From Pseudonocardia cypriaca (GTDB lineage Bacteria > Actinomycetota > Actinomycetes > Mycobacteriales > Pseudonocardiaceae): a stretch of 64,000 bases of DNA. The DNA is taken from contig NZ_VFPH01000001.1 of assembly GCF_006717045.1 (NCBI RefSeq), positions 992,001 to 1,056,000 of the forward strand. The letters run 5' to 3'. Position numbers and translations under genes: made by a program. The notes beneath the pieces are model-generated. The model searched no databases, was not told where the DNA came from, and saw nothing but the letters and a program-made list of their open reading frames with translations. Shown piece after piece: positions 43,554 to 52,114 of this stretch. The stretch's first letter is position 1; each line of letters begins with the position of its first letter.

Positions 43554-43727
43554 CTATCCGGCAGTCCGAGCGGCGCGGGCAGCCAGATCGGCGAACGCGG
43601 TGCGGAGCTCCCGCGGCCCCACGACCTCGATGTCGGCGTCGAAGCGAGCCAGCGATGCCGCGAGGCCCGTCCAGGACCAGGACCAGGAACCGGCCGTCAC
43701 CCGGCAGCGGTGCTCGTCCACCTGTCG
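43554..43727 (-). pseudogene. 3' remnant of a WYL-domain (YafY-like) HTH regulator
   Basis: Only the last ~55 residues are present, reading RCRVTAGSWSWSWTGLAASL then FDADIEVVGPRELRTAFADL to a stop at 43554. This resembles the C-terminal extension of WYL-domain regulators. Upstream (higher coordinates) the frame runs into antisense of the MBL remnant, so the DNA-binding domain and most of the WYL domain are missing. The right boundary is approximate. See the truncated neighbour at 43715. Confidence 0.55.
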
Positions 43728-44051
43728 CTGGAGCCCGCGCCCGGCCACACGCCCGGCTCGTCGGTGCTGTGGTTGCGGTCGAAGGACGAGCGGGCCGTGT
43801 TCGTCGGCGACATCCTGCACAGCCCCGTGCAGATCGCCGAGCCCGACGCCAACAGCTGCTTCTGCGAGGACGCCGGCGCCGCCCGCGCCACCAGGCGGCG
43901 GATCCTCGCCGAGGCCACCGAGGAGCGGACGCTGGTCGTGCCGGCGCACCTCCCGGGCCACGGGGCCGCCGAGGTCCGGGCCCGCGGCCACGGGTACGAG
44001 ATCAGGCGCTGGGCGGGCTTCCGCCCCGTCGAGGACGGAAATCCGCGATGA
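43715..44051 (+). pseudogene. 3' half of an MBL-fold metallo-hydrolase
   Basis: From about 43715 the plus strand reads LSLEPAPGHTPGSSVLWLRS, then FVGDILHSPVQIAEPDANS and LVVPAHLPGHGAAEVRA to a stop at 44051. These are the second half of an MBL-fold protein: a metal His in GHTPG, an Asp in the VGD position and a His in PAHLPGH. The N-terminal HxHxDH motif and first half are absent and there is no start codon with a ribosome site. The left boundary is approximate. It is likely inactive. Confidence 0.7.
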
Positions 44052-44125
44052 GCGGTCGAAGGGGTGGTTCTGCTCAGCGGACCGAAGACCTCGGGCGCGG
44101 CCGGTCCAGGACCTAGCGTCGGAGC

Positions 44126-46447
44126 GTGTCCGGACCCACCACGCCGCCACCGCGGGTTCTCGACCTCACCGACGGACTCGCCTTCCAGGGAGCGCGCCTG
44201 CTGGTCGGCATCGGAGCCGATGTCGTGCGGGTCGACCCGAGCGAGGGCCTCGACGCCGCAGCCCGCATCCACTGGCACGCCGGCAAGCGGCGGGTGCGGC
44301 CGACGGGCGAGCGCGTGCTCGACGACCTCGCGGCAGGTGCCGACGTCGTGCTGGAGAGCGGCCCGTTCTCAGCGCTGCGGGGCCTGCGCTCCGACGGCAC
44401 GTCGCGCTGGCCCCATGCCGTGCACGTCGTCGTCACCCCGTTCGGGCTGACCGGACCGCACCGCGACCGGCTGGCCGACGACCTCGTCCTCGCCTCCGCC
44501 GGGGGGATGACGTGGCTCGGCGGCCGCGCCGACGGCCCGCCGAAGCCGCCGCCGCGCGAGCAGGCGGTCCAGGTCGCAGGGGCGCACGCGGCCATCGCCG
44601 CGCTGCTCGGCCTGCTCGCTCGCGATCGGACCGGAGCGGGCCAGCTCATCGACATCTCCGGTCAGGAGGCCGTGGCCGCCACCCTCGAGACGGCCGCGAT
44701 CGCCTGGATCCACGCCGGCCGGTTCCCGGTCCGCAGCGGCGGCGTCTACGAGCACGTCGCGCACCGGATCTTCGCCGCGTCGGACGGGTTCGTGGCAGGC
44801 GGCTACTCCGGCAGCAACCGGATGTGGACCGACCTCCTGGCCTGGATGGTCGAGGAGGGTGAGGCCGCTGACCTGGTCGACGAGAAGTGGGGCGACCCGG
44901 TCGTGCGCTGGCAGGGTCGCCCGCACGTCGACGAGGTCGTCGCCCGGTTCGTCGCGAAGCGGGGCGCGCGGGCCGTCGCCGAGGAGGGCCGGTCGCGCGC
45001 CTTGCCGTGGGCCGAGGTCGTTCCACCGGCGCAGCTCACGGAGAACCCGCAGCTGCGCGACCGGCAGTTCTTCGTCTCTGTCGTGGGTGACGACCTGCCC
45101 GGTGTCGTCGAAGACGCCGGGTTCCCCTGGGAGGCGCCGCGGTTGCCGCGTCCGGTGCGCTTGCCCGCGCTGCACGAGACGCCCGCCGACCGGGCCTGGA
45201 CGCATCCCGAGCCGCGTGGGCGACAACCGCGCTCGTCCGGTGCTCGCGCCCTCGACGGCGTCCGAGTGCTGGACCTGACCTGGGTGCTGGCCGGCCCGTA
45301 CGTGACCAAGCAGCTCGCGGAGCACGGGGCGGAGATCGTCAAGATCGAGTCGAGGCACCGGCAGGACCCGACGCGGTTCGCGCCGTCGATGCGGCTGCGG
45401 GATGGCGCGGGCCCCGACGACAGCGCGTACTTCCTCAACTTCAACCGCGGCAAGCGGAGCGTGGCATTGAACCTGCGGACGGACGAGGGCGTGCGGCTGC
45501 TGCGCGAGCTCGTGCCGCACTGCGACGTGGTGGTCGAGAACTTCAGCCCGGGGGTCCTGGCGAAGTGGGGGATGGACCACGCGTCCCTGCGGGAGCTCAA
45601 CCCGGACGTCGTCCTCGTGTCGATGGCGGGCGTCGGGCAGACCGGGCCGTGGCGGCACGCCGTGACGTTCGCGGACACGCTCGCGGCGATGTCCGGGCTC
45701 TCCAGCGAGACGCGCGACCCCGGCGGGCCGCCGCAGGGCCTCACGTTCGGGCTCGGCGACATGGTGGCGGCGAACGCCGCCGTCCTCGCGACCCTGACCC
45801 TGCTCGCCGAGCAGCGCGGGGGGCACGTCGACCTCTCGCAGCTGGAGGCCATGGCCGCGTCGATCGGGCCCGCCGTCGCCGAGGCGGCCTTCCCGCCCGC
45901 CGGGGAGGACCACCGCACGCCGGAGCACCCGAACCGCTCGGTACGGGCCGTGCCGCACGGGGTGTACCCGACCGCGGGCGAGGACCGTTGGGTCGCGGTT
46001 GCCGTCCTGGACGACGCCCAGTGGCGTGCGCTCGTCGGGGTCACCGGCGGACTCGGTGTCCCGGCAGGCGCGGACCTGGCCGCCCGCCGCGCCGCGGAGG
46101 ACACGATCGACGCCGCGCTCGCCGGGTGGACCGCGCAGCGCGACCCCGTCGAGGCGGCCGCTGCCCTGCAGGCCGCCGGCGTGCCGGCCGCGCTGGTCGC
46201 CACCGGCCAGGACCTGGTGGACCGGGACGAGCACCTCGCGGCGCGCGGCTTCTACCCGGTGCTCGAGCACCCGATCGCCGGCCCGGTGCGGCACGAGGGG
46301 ATCGTCGCGCGGCTGGGTGCGACGCCCGGCGCGCTCACCTGCCCCGCGCCGCTGCTCGGCCAGGACACCGCGGCCGTGCTGACCGAAGTGTTGGGGCTCG
46401 ACGAGACCGAGCTGGCCGCGCTCGCCGCCGCCGGCGTGACCGAGTGA
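44126..46447 (+). CDS. Tandem-fused CaiB/BaiF (class III) CoA-transferase
   Basis: The 773-residue protein (GTG start) contains two CoA-transferase family III units joined by a Pro/Arg-rich linker near residue 365-375. The first (~10-350) is more divergent (PPRVLDLTDGLAFQGARLLVGIG; GAGQLIDISGQEAVAATL). The second (~380-770) is canonical (GVRVLDLTWVLAGPYVTKQL; EIVKIESRHRQDP; FNRGKRSVALNL; GHVDLSQLEAMAASIG). Class III enzymes move CoA between carboxylates through an Asp-linked intermediate; the Asp in each IDIS/VDLS motif is the candidate. The enoyl-CoA hydratase gene 7 nt downstream suggests the product is an acyl-CoA entering beta-oxidation-like breakdown. Confidence 0.9.
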   Translation: MSGPTTPPPRVLDLTDGLAFQGARLLVGIGADVVRVDPSEGLDAAARIHWHAGKRRVRPTGERVLDDLAAGADVVLESGPFSALRGLRSDGTSRWPHAVHVVVTPFGLTGPHRDRLADDLVLASAGGMTWLGGRADGPPKPPPREQAVQVAGAHAAIAALLGLLARDRTGAGQLIDISGQEAVAATLETAAIAWIHAGRFPVRSGGVYEHVAHRIFAASDGFVAGGYSGSNRMWTDLLAWMVEEGEAADLVDEKWGDPVVRWQGRPHVDEVVARFVAKRGARAVAEEGRSRALPWAEVVPPAQLTENPQLRDRQFFVSVVGDDLPGVVEDAGFPWEAPRLPRPVRLPALHETPADRAWTHPEPRGRQPRSSGARALDGVRVLDLTWVLAGPYVTKQLAEHGAEIVKIESRHRQDPTRFAPSMRLRDGAGPDDSAYFLNFNRGKRSVALNLRTDEGVRLLRELVPHCDVVVENFSPGVLAKWGMDHASLRELNPDVVLVSMAGVGQTGPWRHAVTFADTLAAMSGLSSETRDPGGPPQGLTFGLGDMVAANAAVLATLTLLAEQRGGHVDLSQLEAMAASIGPAVAEAAFPPAGEDHRTPEHPNRSVRAVPHGVYPTAGEDRWVAVAVLDDAQWRALVGVTGGLGVPAGADLAARRAAEDTIDAALAGWTAQRDPVEAAAALQAAGVPAALVATGQDLVDRDEHLAARGFYPVLEHPIAGPVRHEGIVARLGATPGALTCPAPLLGQDTAAVLTEVLGLDETELAALAAAGVTE

Positions 46448-46454
46448 GGAAGCG

Positions 46455-47222
46455 ATGACGGTACTTCGGGTCACCCGTGACGGGAGCGTGGCCACGGTCC
46501 GGATCGACCGGCCCCCGGCCAACGCCGTGGATCCCGCGATGATCGAGGAGTTCCTCGTCGTGCTGCCGCCGCTGGCCGCCGACCCGGAGGTGCGCTGCAT
46601 CGTGGTCACCGGGTCCGGCCGGTTCTTCGTGGCGGGCGCGGACATCGCCGTGATGCGCGACCTGTCCGAGGAGAACCAGGCCGCGATGCGCCGGTGGATC
46701 GACGTGCAGCGGGCGATCGAGCTCGCGCCCAAGCCGGTGATCGCCGGCATGAACGGGCACGCGCTGGGCGGCGGCGCGGAGCTGTCGCTCGCCTGCGACC
46801 TGCGGATCCTGTCGAGCGCCGCGAGCTTCGGCTTCCCGGAGATCAACCTGGGCCTCTTCCCCGGTGCGGGCGGCAGCCAGCGGCTTCCCCGGCTCGTCGG
46901 GCCCTACCTTGCGAAGCGCCTGATGATCGAGGGGGAGCGGCTCGCGCCCCGGCAGGCCCTCGACCTCGGCCTCGTCGACCGGGTGGTCGACGCAGCCGAG
47001 TTCGACTCAGTGCTCGCCGCCGAGGCGCACCGCCTCGCCGCGAAGCCGACGGCCGCGATCGGCCTGCTCAAGCGGGTCGTCGACGAGGGGTGGGGGCTCC
47101 CGATCGGGGACGCGCTGCTCCGCGAGGAGAAGGGCGTGCAGGCGCTCACCCGCACCGCCGATGCGGCAGAGGGGCTGCAGGCATTCCTCGACAGACGCGA
47201 GGCCCGTTTCATCGGTCGCTGA
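46455..47222 (+). CDS. Enoyl-CoA hydratase/isomerase (crotonase family)
   Basis: This 255-residue crotonase has the oxyanion-hole motifs FFVAGADIAVM and MNGHALGGGAELSLACD (Gly and Glu of the active site) and the second catalytic region FPEINLGLFPGAGGSQRLPR, where Glu is the second general base. The C-terminal RREARFIGR helix completes the trimerisation region. It hydrates or isomerises an enoyl-CoA. It is coupled to the CoA-transferase gene (7-nt gap) and followed by a bidirectional hairpin. Confidence 0.92.
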   Translation: MTVLRVTRDGSVATVRIDRPPANAVDPAMIEEFLVVLPPLAADPEVRCIVVTGSGRFFVAGADIAVMRDLSEENQAAMRRWIDVQRAIELAPKPVIAGMNGHALGGGAELSLACDLRILSSAASFGFPEINLGLFPGAGGSQRLPRLVGPYLAKRLMIEGERLAPRQALDLGLVDRVVDAAEFDSVLAAEAHRLAAKPTAAIGLLKRVVDEGWGLPIGDALLREEKGVQALTRTADAAEGLQAFLDRREARFIGR

Positions 47223-47289
47223 GGAGCCCGCGCGTCGCCGGCGGCATCCGGTGGCGACTCCGGTCTCGGCGGTGGTGGCGGGGCGGGGT

Positions 47290-47317
47290 GGATCCTGGGC
47301 CGGTCGTTCCAGGATCC
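47290..47317. terminator. Bidirectional terminator-like hairpin
   Basis: GGATCCTGG (47290-47298) and CCAGGATCC (47309-47317) form a perfect 9-bp stem with a 10-nt loop in the 121-bp gap between the convergent crotonase and VOC genes. Confidence 0.65.
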
Positions 47318-47343
47318 GCGGGTCGTACCGGCGCAGCCGCTGG

Positions 47344-47802
47344 TCAACAGCCGTGGCTTGCGATGAGTTCGAGCTGCACGCCGTCCGGGTCGCAGAACGT
47401 CACCAGCGACACCGGAAATCCGTCCATGTCGTACACGCCGGAGTTGGGGACGTCCTGGCTGTGCAGATGTGCCACCCACGCATGCAGTGCGTCCACCGAT
47501 GCGACCGCGAAGGACAGGTGGTCGAGCCCCGTCCGGGTCGCGTCGAACCCGTCTCCGGGATTCGCGGGATGGTGATCGAGGCCGAGGGTGAACGACGAGT
47601 CGGGCGGGCCGAGCACGATCGTGTAGCCGCCCGCGTCGCTTCCGAAGTGCCGTACCTGGAACTGGCGTCGGAAGCCGAATACTCGCTCGTACCAGACGGC
47701 GCTCGTCTCCAGGTCGGTGACCGTGATGCCGACGTGGTGAATCGCGGCGAGTGCCGGTTGCACTGCTGAATCATTGGTCGGCCTCGCTTCGGCGGTCGTC
47801 AT
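47344..47802 (-). CDS. VOC family (glyoxalase/extradiol dioxygenase-like) protein
   Basis: This 152-residue single VOC unit has IHHVGITVTDLETSAVWYERV with the first metal His, TIVLGPPDSSFTLGL, GLDHLSFAV and VTFCDPDGVQLELI with the C-terminal Glu. It resembles lactoylglutathione-lyase-like proteins rather than two-domain ring-cleavage enzymes. The ATG is preceded by GAGGAGG. It is 36 nt downstream of the MBL gene on the same strand and probably co-transcribed. Substrate unknown; an epimerase, lyase or small-molecule binding role are all possible. Confidence 0.87.
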   Translation of the reverse strand: MTTAEARPTNDSAVQPALAAIHHVGITVTDLETSAVWYERVFGFRRQFQVRHFGSDAGGYTIVLGPPDSSFTLGLDHHPANPGDGFDATRTGLDHLSFAVASVDALHAWVAHLHSQDVPNSGVYDMDGFPVSLVTFCDPDGVQLELIASHGC

Positions 47803-47838
47803 GTCGATCCTCCTCGGGACTCGTACCGTCGGGACTTC

Positions 47839-48636
47839 TCATGCGGCTGGGCCGACCCCGGCGACGATCGCGTCGAACGCTGCCTGGTTGGGCGGGTCGA
47901 ACGGCGCGCCGGCGGGAACCGACCCGATGACCTTCACGAACTGTTCGATCGACCGGCCCGATGCGGCCGGCAGGTGGGAGCTGAAAACGGTTGTGGGTCG
48001 GAGCCGCGCAACATCCTCGACCGCCACCTGGAAGCGCTCCTGGTCGACGAGGTGGGTCCACGGCGAATCGAATGCCGCCCAGCCGGCCATTCCGCCGACG
48101 AGATCCGCCTCGGGCACGTCTGCGCAGTCCTGCGGGACGGCCGGCAAGATCGCGCCGAAGGCGTCGACCGTGAACAGCGCACCGGTTCTGTCGTCGAGCA
48201 GGCCGGTCGACATGGGATTGTCGTACAGCGGTGGCCGCAGAGCACGAAGGTGCCTGTCACCCACATCGATCCGGTCGCCGGGTCGGAGCGCGGTCACCCG
48301 GTCCAACGGCACCGGCCACCAGGTGGCCATGCGCAGGGCACCGAGACCATGCGTTGCCAGTCGTGCCGCCGGCGCCAGCGACATGACCCGCTCGAGGTTG
48401 CCCGTGTGGTCGGCGTCGTCATGCGTCAACCAGATCCATCGGATCTCGGCCGGGTCGATGATCGACCGCACCGCGTGCTCGAACTCCTCGGCGTCGATGG
48501 CGAGACCGGTGTCCACGAGGACCGGTTGGGCGGCCAAGATGAGGTACGCGTTGACGACGAGCTCACCCACGCCCGGGAGCGGCAGGGTCGTCGGCAGGAC
48601 GTAGACGTCGTCGGTGGCCCGGTAGACAGGGTCCAT
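47839..48636 (-). CDS. MBL-fold metallo-hydrolase
   Basis: I start at ATG 48636 (MDPVYRATDDVYVLP), behind GAGGAGGG; 265 residues. The metal motif is THDDADHTGN, a variant of HxHxDH in which the second His is Asp. VDTGLAID and FSSHLPAAS complete the fold. Family members hydrolyse thioesters, lactones or phosphoesters, or act with flavoproteins. It forms a two-gene unit with the VOC protein and lies just downstream of the large LuxR-ATPase gene, which may regulate it. Confidence 0.85.
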   Translation of the reverse strand: MDPVYRATDDVYVLPTTLPLPGVGELVVNAYLILAAQPVLVDTGLAIDAEEFEHAVRSIIDPAEIRWIWLTHDDADHTGNLERVMSLAPAARLATHGLGALRMATWWPVPLDRVTALRPGDRIDVGDRHLRALRPPLYDNPMSTGLLDDRTGALFTVDAFGAILPAVPQDCADVPEADLVGGMAGWAAFDSPWTHLVDQERFQVAVEDVARLRPTTVFSSHLPAASGRSIEQFVKVIGSVPAGAPFDPPNQAAFDAIVAGVGPAA

Positions 48637-48800
48637 GTCCGTTCCCTCCTCGTACGGCACTACCGGCGCCTCGCGTCGGTCGTCGTAGGCCGGTCGTCCT
48701 GGATGGCGGACGAGATCTCGAACCCCGTGGTGCTTGGCGCTGTGAGCCATGATCGGAGTGGTGCCCGCGCCCCGGCATCGGGCAGACCCCCATATTTAGG

Positions 48801-51698
48801 TCATCCCGTCCCCACGTGGTGGCGGGCCGCGTAGGCGACCAACTCGGATCGGCCCCCGACGCCCACCTTTGCGGCCAGGTTGGCGATGTGGCGCTCGACG
48901 GTCTTCGGAGAGAGATAGAGGCGAGCCGCGATTTCTCTGGTGGAGCGGCCCTCGGCGAGGAATGCCAGCACCTCCGCCTCCCTCGGGGTCACCCCCACGG
49001 TCGCCATCGTCGCCGGCAGGTCCGGGGCCGGCCGGCGGCGCCGCGGCACTGGCGCACCGGCCTGGCGGAGCAGCGATCGGCACGCCGAGGCCACCGCGGG
49101 CGGCCCGGACGGATCGAAGAAGGCCAGCGCCTCGGCCAGCCATCGCGTCGGGTCTCCCCAGCCGTCGGCGATGGCCGCCTCGGCCACCAATCGGCGGGCG
49201 TGGTGGCGGTACCAGTCGCACGGGGCGAGGTCGGCGTCCGCCCCGATGAAGGCGTCCTCGGCCTCGGCCGTCTGACCCCGTCGGCCGAGGGTGACGGCCC
49301 GGGCATGTCCCACCCAGCCCCGGGTTAGCCAGTACGTCGTCAGCCCCGACCCCTCGACCTCGGCCACCGCCGCCTCCCCGTCGCGGGCATCCAGGGCGTG
49401 GACGAGGGCCCACAGACCCCGGTTCGGCGCGGTGACCGGCGTGCCCCGCAACAGCTCCATGCCGGCGTCCAGCTCGCCCAGCGCCCGGGCGCGGTCCTCG
49501 CGGACGAGCCACAGCAGCGCCCGGGCCATGAGCCGAGCCACCCCTCGGACCTCGGGGTGGCCGCCCGAGGCGGCGACGGCCCGGTCGATGGCCGCCTCCA
49601 TCTCGGCCCGCTGATCCAGCAGGGCGTGAGCCACCGCTTGCAGTACGAACCCCACTCCCTCGACGACGGGAAGCCGCAGTCGCCCTGCCTCCACGGCACA
49701 GGACCGCCCGGCGTCAAGGGCCCTCTCCGGATCGGCATGGTTGGTGAACCACGCGGCCATCTGGAGGCTGAGCGTGGCCGCGGTGGCCAGAGCACCCACG
49801 TCGAGCGCTGCCTTGCGAGCTTCGGCGAGCCGATCGAGCGGGCCGCCGCCGAGCAGGTCGATGGTGCCCAGCTCGTGGAGGGCCCGGACGCGCCACAGCG
49901 TCAGGCCGTGCTGCTCGGCCAGTGCCAAGGCAGCCGAGAATGCCCGGGCTGCTGAGGTGAGGTCACGCAGGCGTTCCCGTTGGCCGAGGACCGCAAGGGC
50001 CTCGCAGGCCAGCTCGTGGCGCCGACCGGACTCGGACGTGGTCAACGCCCTCTCGGCGAGGGCCACGGCATCGTCGAGGCGGCCCTCGCCGAGCGCCACC
50101 TGAGCGGCCAGGACCTCGAACTCGCCGGCGCCGACGTCACCGCTTACCGCGAGCTCCCGGGCGTGGTGGAGCCGATCGAGAGCACGTGCCCAATCGGCCG
50201 ACACGATGGCCGTGCGAGCCAGCCACAGGTGCACCTGCGCCCGGCGCGCCGGCGGGGCCGCCAGTGCGGCCAGCCGGGAAAGCAGGCACTGGCCGACCTC
50301 GCCCACCCGCTCGGCGTTGCCGGCCTTGACGAGCACCTCGCAGAGCGCCTCGTCGATCTCGACGGCCAGTTGCCGGTTGTCGCCGACCAGCCGCCGGGCC
50401 CGCTCCAGGTTCGCCTCGGCGCTGGCCAGCGCTCCGCGCCCGAACGCCCGCCGCCCGGACTCGAGGTGCAACCCGGCCGCCCGGGACGGTTCCTCGGCCT
50501 GGTCGGCGAGCTCGGCCGCCAGCTCGCACCACTCCCCGGGCAGGCCCGGATGAGCGGCCTCGACAGCACGAAGACCGCGCGCGGCGATGGTTGCCCGCTC
50601 CGGCGGAAGGAGCTCCGCGAGGATGGCGTCGCGGGTCAGCGCATGGCGGAACCGGAAGCGGTGCCCGGGATCGGCGGCCTCCACGGACAGCAGCTGGGCG
50701 TCGACAGCCCGGTGGAGGCGGTCGACCACCGCGGCTTCGTCCTGCCCGCTCATGCCCGCCAGCAGGCGCCAGTCGAAGCTCCGGCCGAGCAGCGCCGCCG
50801 CCACGAGAAGGTCCCGTGTGTCCAGCGATGCTCCGAGACGTCGCCGCACGGTCTCGGCGAACGTGGCAGGGATGGCCAGCCCTGGTGAGCGGTCGAGGAC
50901 CCAGCCGTCGGCCGTCTCGTACAACTCGTGGGCCTGGACCATCGCCGCCAACAGCTCCTCGACGAGGAACGGCAGCCCATCGGCCCGCGCCACCACCACC
51001 TCGGCAACCTCGCGGGGGACGACCGGAGCATGCAGGCAGCCCGCAGCCACCGACACGACCTCATCGTCGGTGAGGCTCCGGAGCTCCACCACGGTCGCGG
51101 ATCGCCGGGAAGCGAGGTCGTGGACGCGCGACCGAGCCCTACTGGGTTCATCGCTGCGGAGCGAGACCACGCAGAGGACCGGCTCCCCCGCGATGTTGTC
51201 GGCGAGGTACTCGACGACCTCGACGGTCTCGGCGTCCGCCCAGTGGAGATCCTCGAGCACGAGCACGCAGCCACCATCTCGGCCCAGAGCGGCGAGCAGC
51301 CTGAGCACCGCTTCGCCCAGCACCACGAGCGACTCCTCCCCGGCTGACTCGCCGGGGAGACGCCATTCCGGGACGAGTCGGCCGAGGATGGGCAGGAACG
51401 GTGCGAGCTCCCGAACCCGTGGCGGCCCGGACCTGCGAAGGTGCGAGAACAACGCCTCCGCGACGGGCCGGAACGGGAGCGGGCTGTCGCGCTCGACAGC
51501 CCGGCCGGTCAGCACGCGCGCTCCCCGGCGACCGGCCTCCTCGGCAACCTCCCGCAACAGCCGCGACTTCCCGACCCCGGCCTCGCCCGCGACCACCCGT
51601 GTCGCGCCGAGTCCGTCGGCCAGGCGATCGAGGGCGCGTCGTAGCTCCTGCCACTCCTGGTCGCGGCCGACGAGTACGGGGCACAGCAGCTCCCGCAT
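48801..51698 (-). CDS. LuxR family regulator with N-terminal AAA ATPase (LAL type)
   Basis: I start at ATG 51698 (MRELLCPVLVGRDQEW) because the ATPase domain begins there, although the frame opens at 51959; 965 residues. Walker A is AGEAGVGKSRLLREV near residue 40, Walker B is CVLVLEDLHWADAE near 145. A long alpha-helical repeat region follows, and the last ~65 residues are a LuxR helix-turn-helix (TPREAEVLAFLAEGRSTREI; LSPKTVERHIANLAAKVGV). It resembles the protein at 31845 in plan but not closely in sequence. The MBL-VOC pair downstream on the same strand is a possible target. Confidence 0.9.
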   Translation of the reverse strand: MRELLCPVLVGRDQEWQELRRALDRLADGLGATRVVAGEAGVGKSRLLREVAEEAGRRGARVLTGRAVERDSPLPFRPVAEALFSHLRRSGPPRVRELAPFLPILGRLVPEWRLPGESAGEESLVVLGEAVLRLLAALGRDGGCVLVLEDLHWADAETVEVVEYLADNIAGEPVLCVVSLRSDEPSRARSRVHDLASRRSATVVELRSLTDDEVVSVAAGCLHAPVVPREVAEVVVARADGLPFLVEELLAAMVQAHELYETADGWVLDRSPGLAIPATFAETVRRRLGASLDTRDLLVAAALLGRSFDWRLLAGMSGQDEAAVVDRLHRAVDAQLLSVEAADPGHRFRFRHALTRDAILAELLPPERATIAARGLRAVEAAHPGLPGEWCELAAELADQAEEPSRAAGLHLESGRRAFGRGALASAEANLERARRLVGDNRQLAVEIDEALCEVLVKAGNAERVGEVGQCLLSRLAALAAPPARRAQVHLWLARTAIVSADWARALDRLHHARELAVSGDVGAGEFEVLAAQVALGEGRLDDAVALAERALTTSESGRRHELACEALAVLGQRERLRDLTSAARAFSAALALAEQHGLTLWRVRALHELGTIDLLGGGPLDRLAEARKAALDVGALATAATLSLQMAAWFTNHADPERALDAGRSCAVEAGRLRLPVVEGVGFVLQAVAHALLDQRAEMEAAIDRAVAASGGHPEVRGVARLMARALLWLVREDRARALGELDAGMELLRGTPVTAPNRGLWALVHALDARDGEAAVAEVEGSGLTTYWLTRGWVGHARAVTLGRRGQTAEAEDAFIGADADLAPCDWYRHHARRLVAEAAIADGWGDPTRWLAEALAFFDPSGPPAVASACRSLLRQAGAPVPRRRRPAPDLPATMATVGVTPREAEVLAFLAEGRSTREIAARLYLSPKTVERHIANLAAKVGVGGRSELVAYAARHHVGTG

Positions 51699-51739
51699 CA
51701 GACCAGCATGCCACCAGGTGTAGAGCGCATCGCGACGGA

Positions 51740-52075
51740 TCAGAGTGCGGTGACCAGCGGCGTGTCGACGCCCAGGTCGCCGACGGACGCCGCTCCACCC
51801 GGATCGCCGAGCGGCGCGTCCCGCCCCGGCAGCGGCGCGGCGAAGAAGTCGATCGAGTCGGCGATGAAGACCGCCTTCTCCTCGTCCTTGCGTCCGGCGC
51901 GGTCGACGAAGATCGCGTCGACCGGGCACTCCGGTTCGCAGGCTCCGCAGTCGATGCACTCGTTGGCGTTGATGTAGCTCTTGCGCTCGCCGACGTAGAT
52001 GCAGTCGACGGGGCAGACGTCGAGGCAGGCGCGGTCGGTGACGTCGATGCAGTTGGCCCCGATGACGTAGGCCAT
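51740..52075 (-). CDS. 7Fe-type (FdxA-like) ferredoxin
   Basis: This 111-residue protein begins MAYVIGANCIDVTDRACLDV. The N-terminal cysteine set (C9, C17, C21 in CxDVCPVDC) fits a [3Fe-4S]/[4Fe-4S] pair, and CIDCGACEPECP binds the second cluster. The acidic tail ends GVDTPLVTAL. It is immediately downstream of the ferredoxin reductase gene on the same strand and faces away from the Rieske oxygenase gene, so it is the likely electron carrier between reductase and oxygenase. Rieske systems usually use a 2Fe-2S ferredoxin, which makes this choice notable. Confidence 0.9.
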   Translation of the reverse strand: MAYVIGANCIDVTDRACLDVCPVDCIYVGERKSYINANECIDCGACEPECPVDAIFVDRAGRKDEEKAVFIADSIDFFAAPLPGRDAPLGDPGGAASVGDLGVDTPLVTAL

Positions 52076-52114
52076 GGTGTCAGCTCCTCTCCGTGGAGTG
52101 GCCGGGGAAGAGCG

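Larger units (their letters stand above)
43390..44125. other. Decayed junction region between intact genes
   Basis: This 736-bp stretch has no intact gene. It holds the palindrome near 43403-43442, ~110 bp of unassigned sequence, the WYL-regulator remnant (minus strand) and the MBL remnant (plus strand) whose 5' ends meet near 43715-43727, and then a short leader of the CoA-transferase gene with GGAG before its GTG. Confidence 0.6.

Noticed and set aside
43503..44051. Intact small MBL-fold protein
   Set aside because: The frame is open from 43503, but the part before about 43715 does not match the family and the metal-binding HxHxDH half is absent, so it is called a remnant.
44369..46846. 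825-codon minus-strand frame opposite the CoA-transferase
   Set aside because: Translation is compositionally biased and antisense to two clear enzymes.
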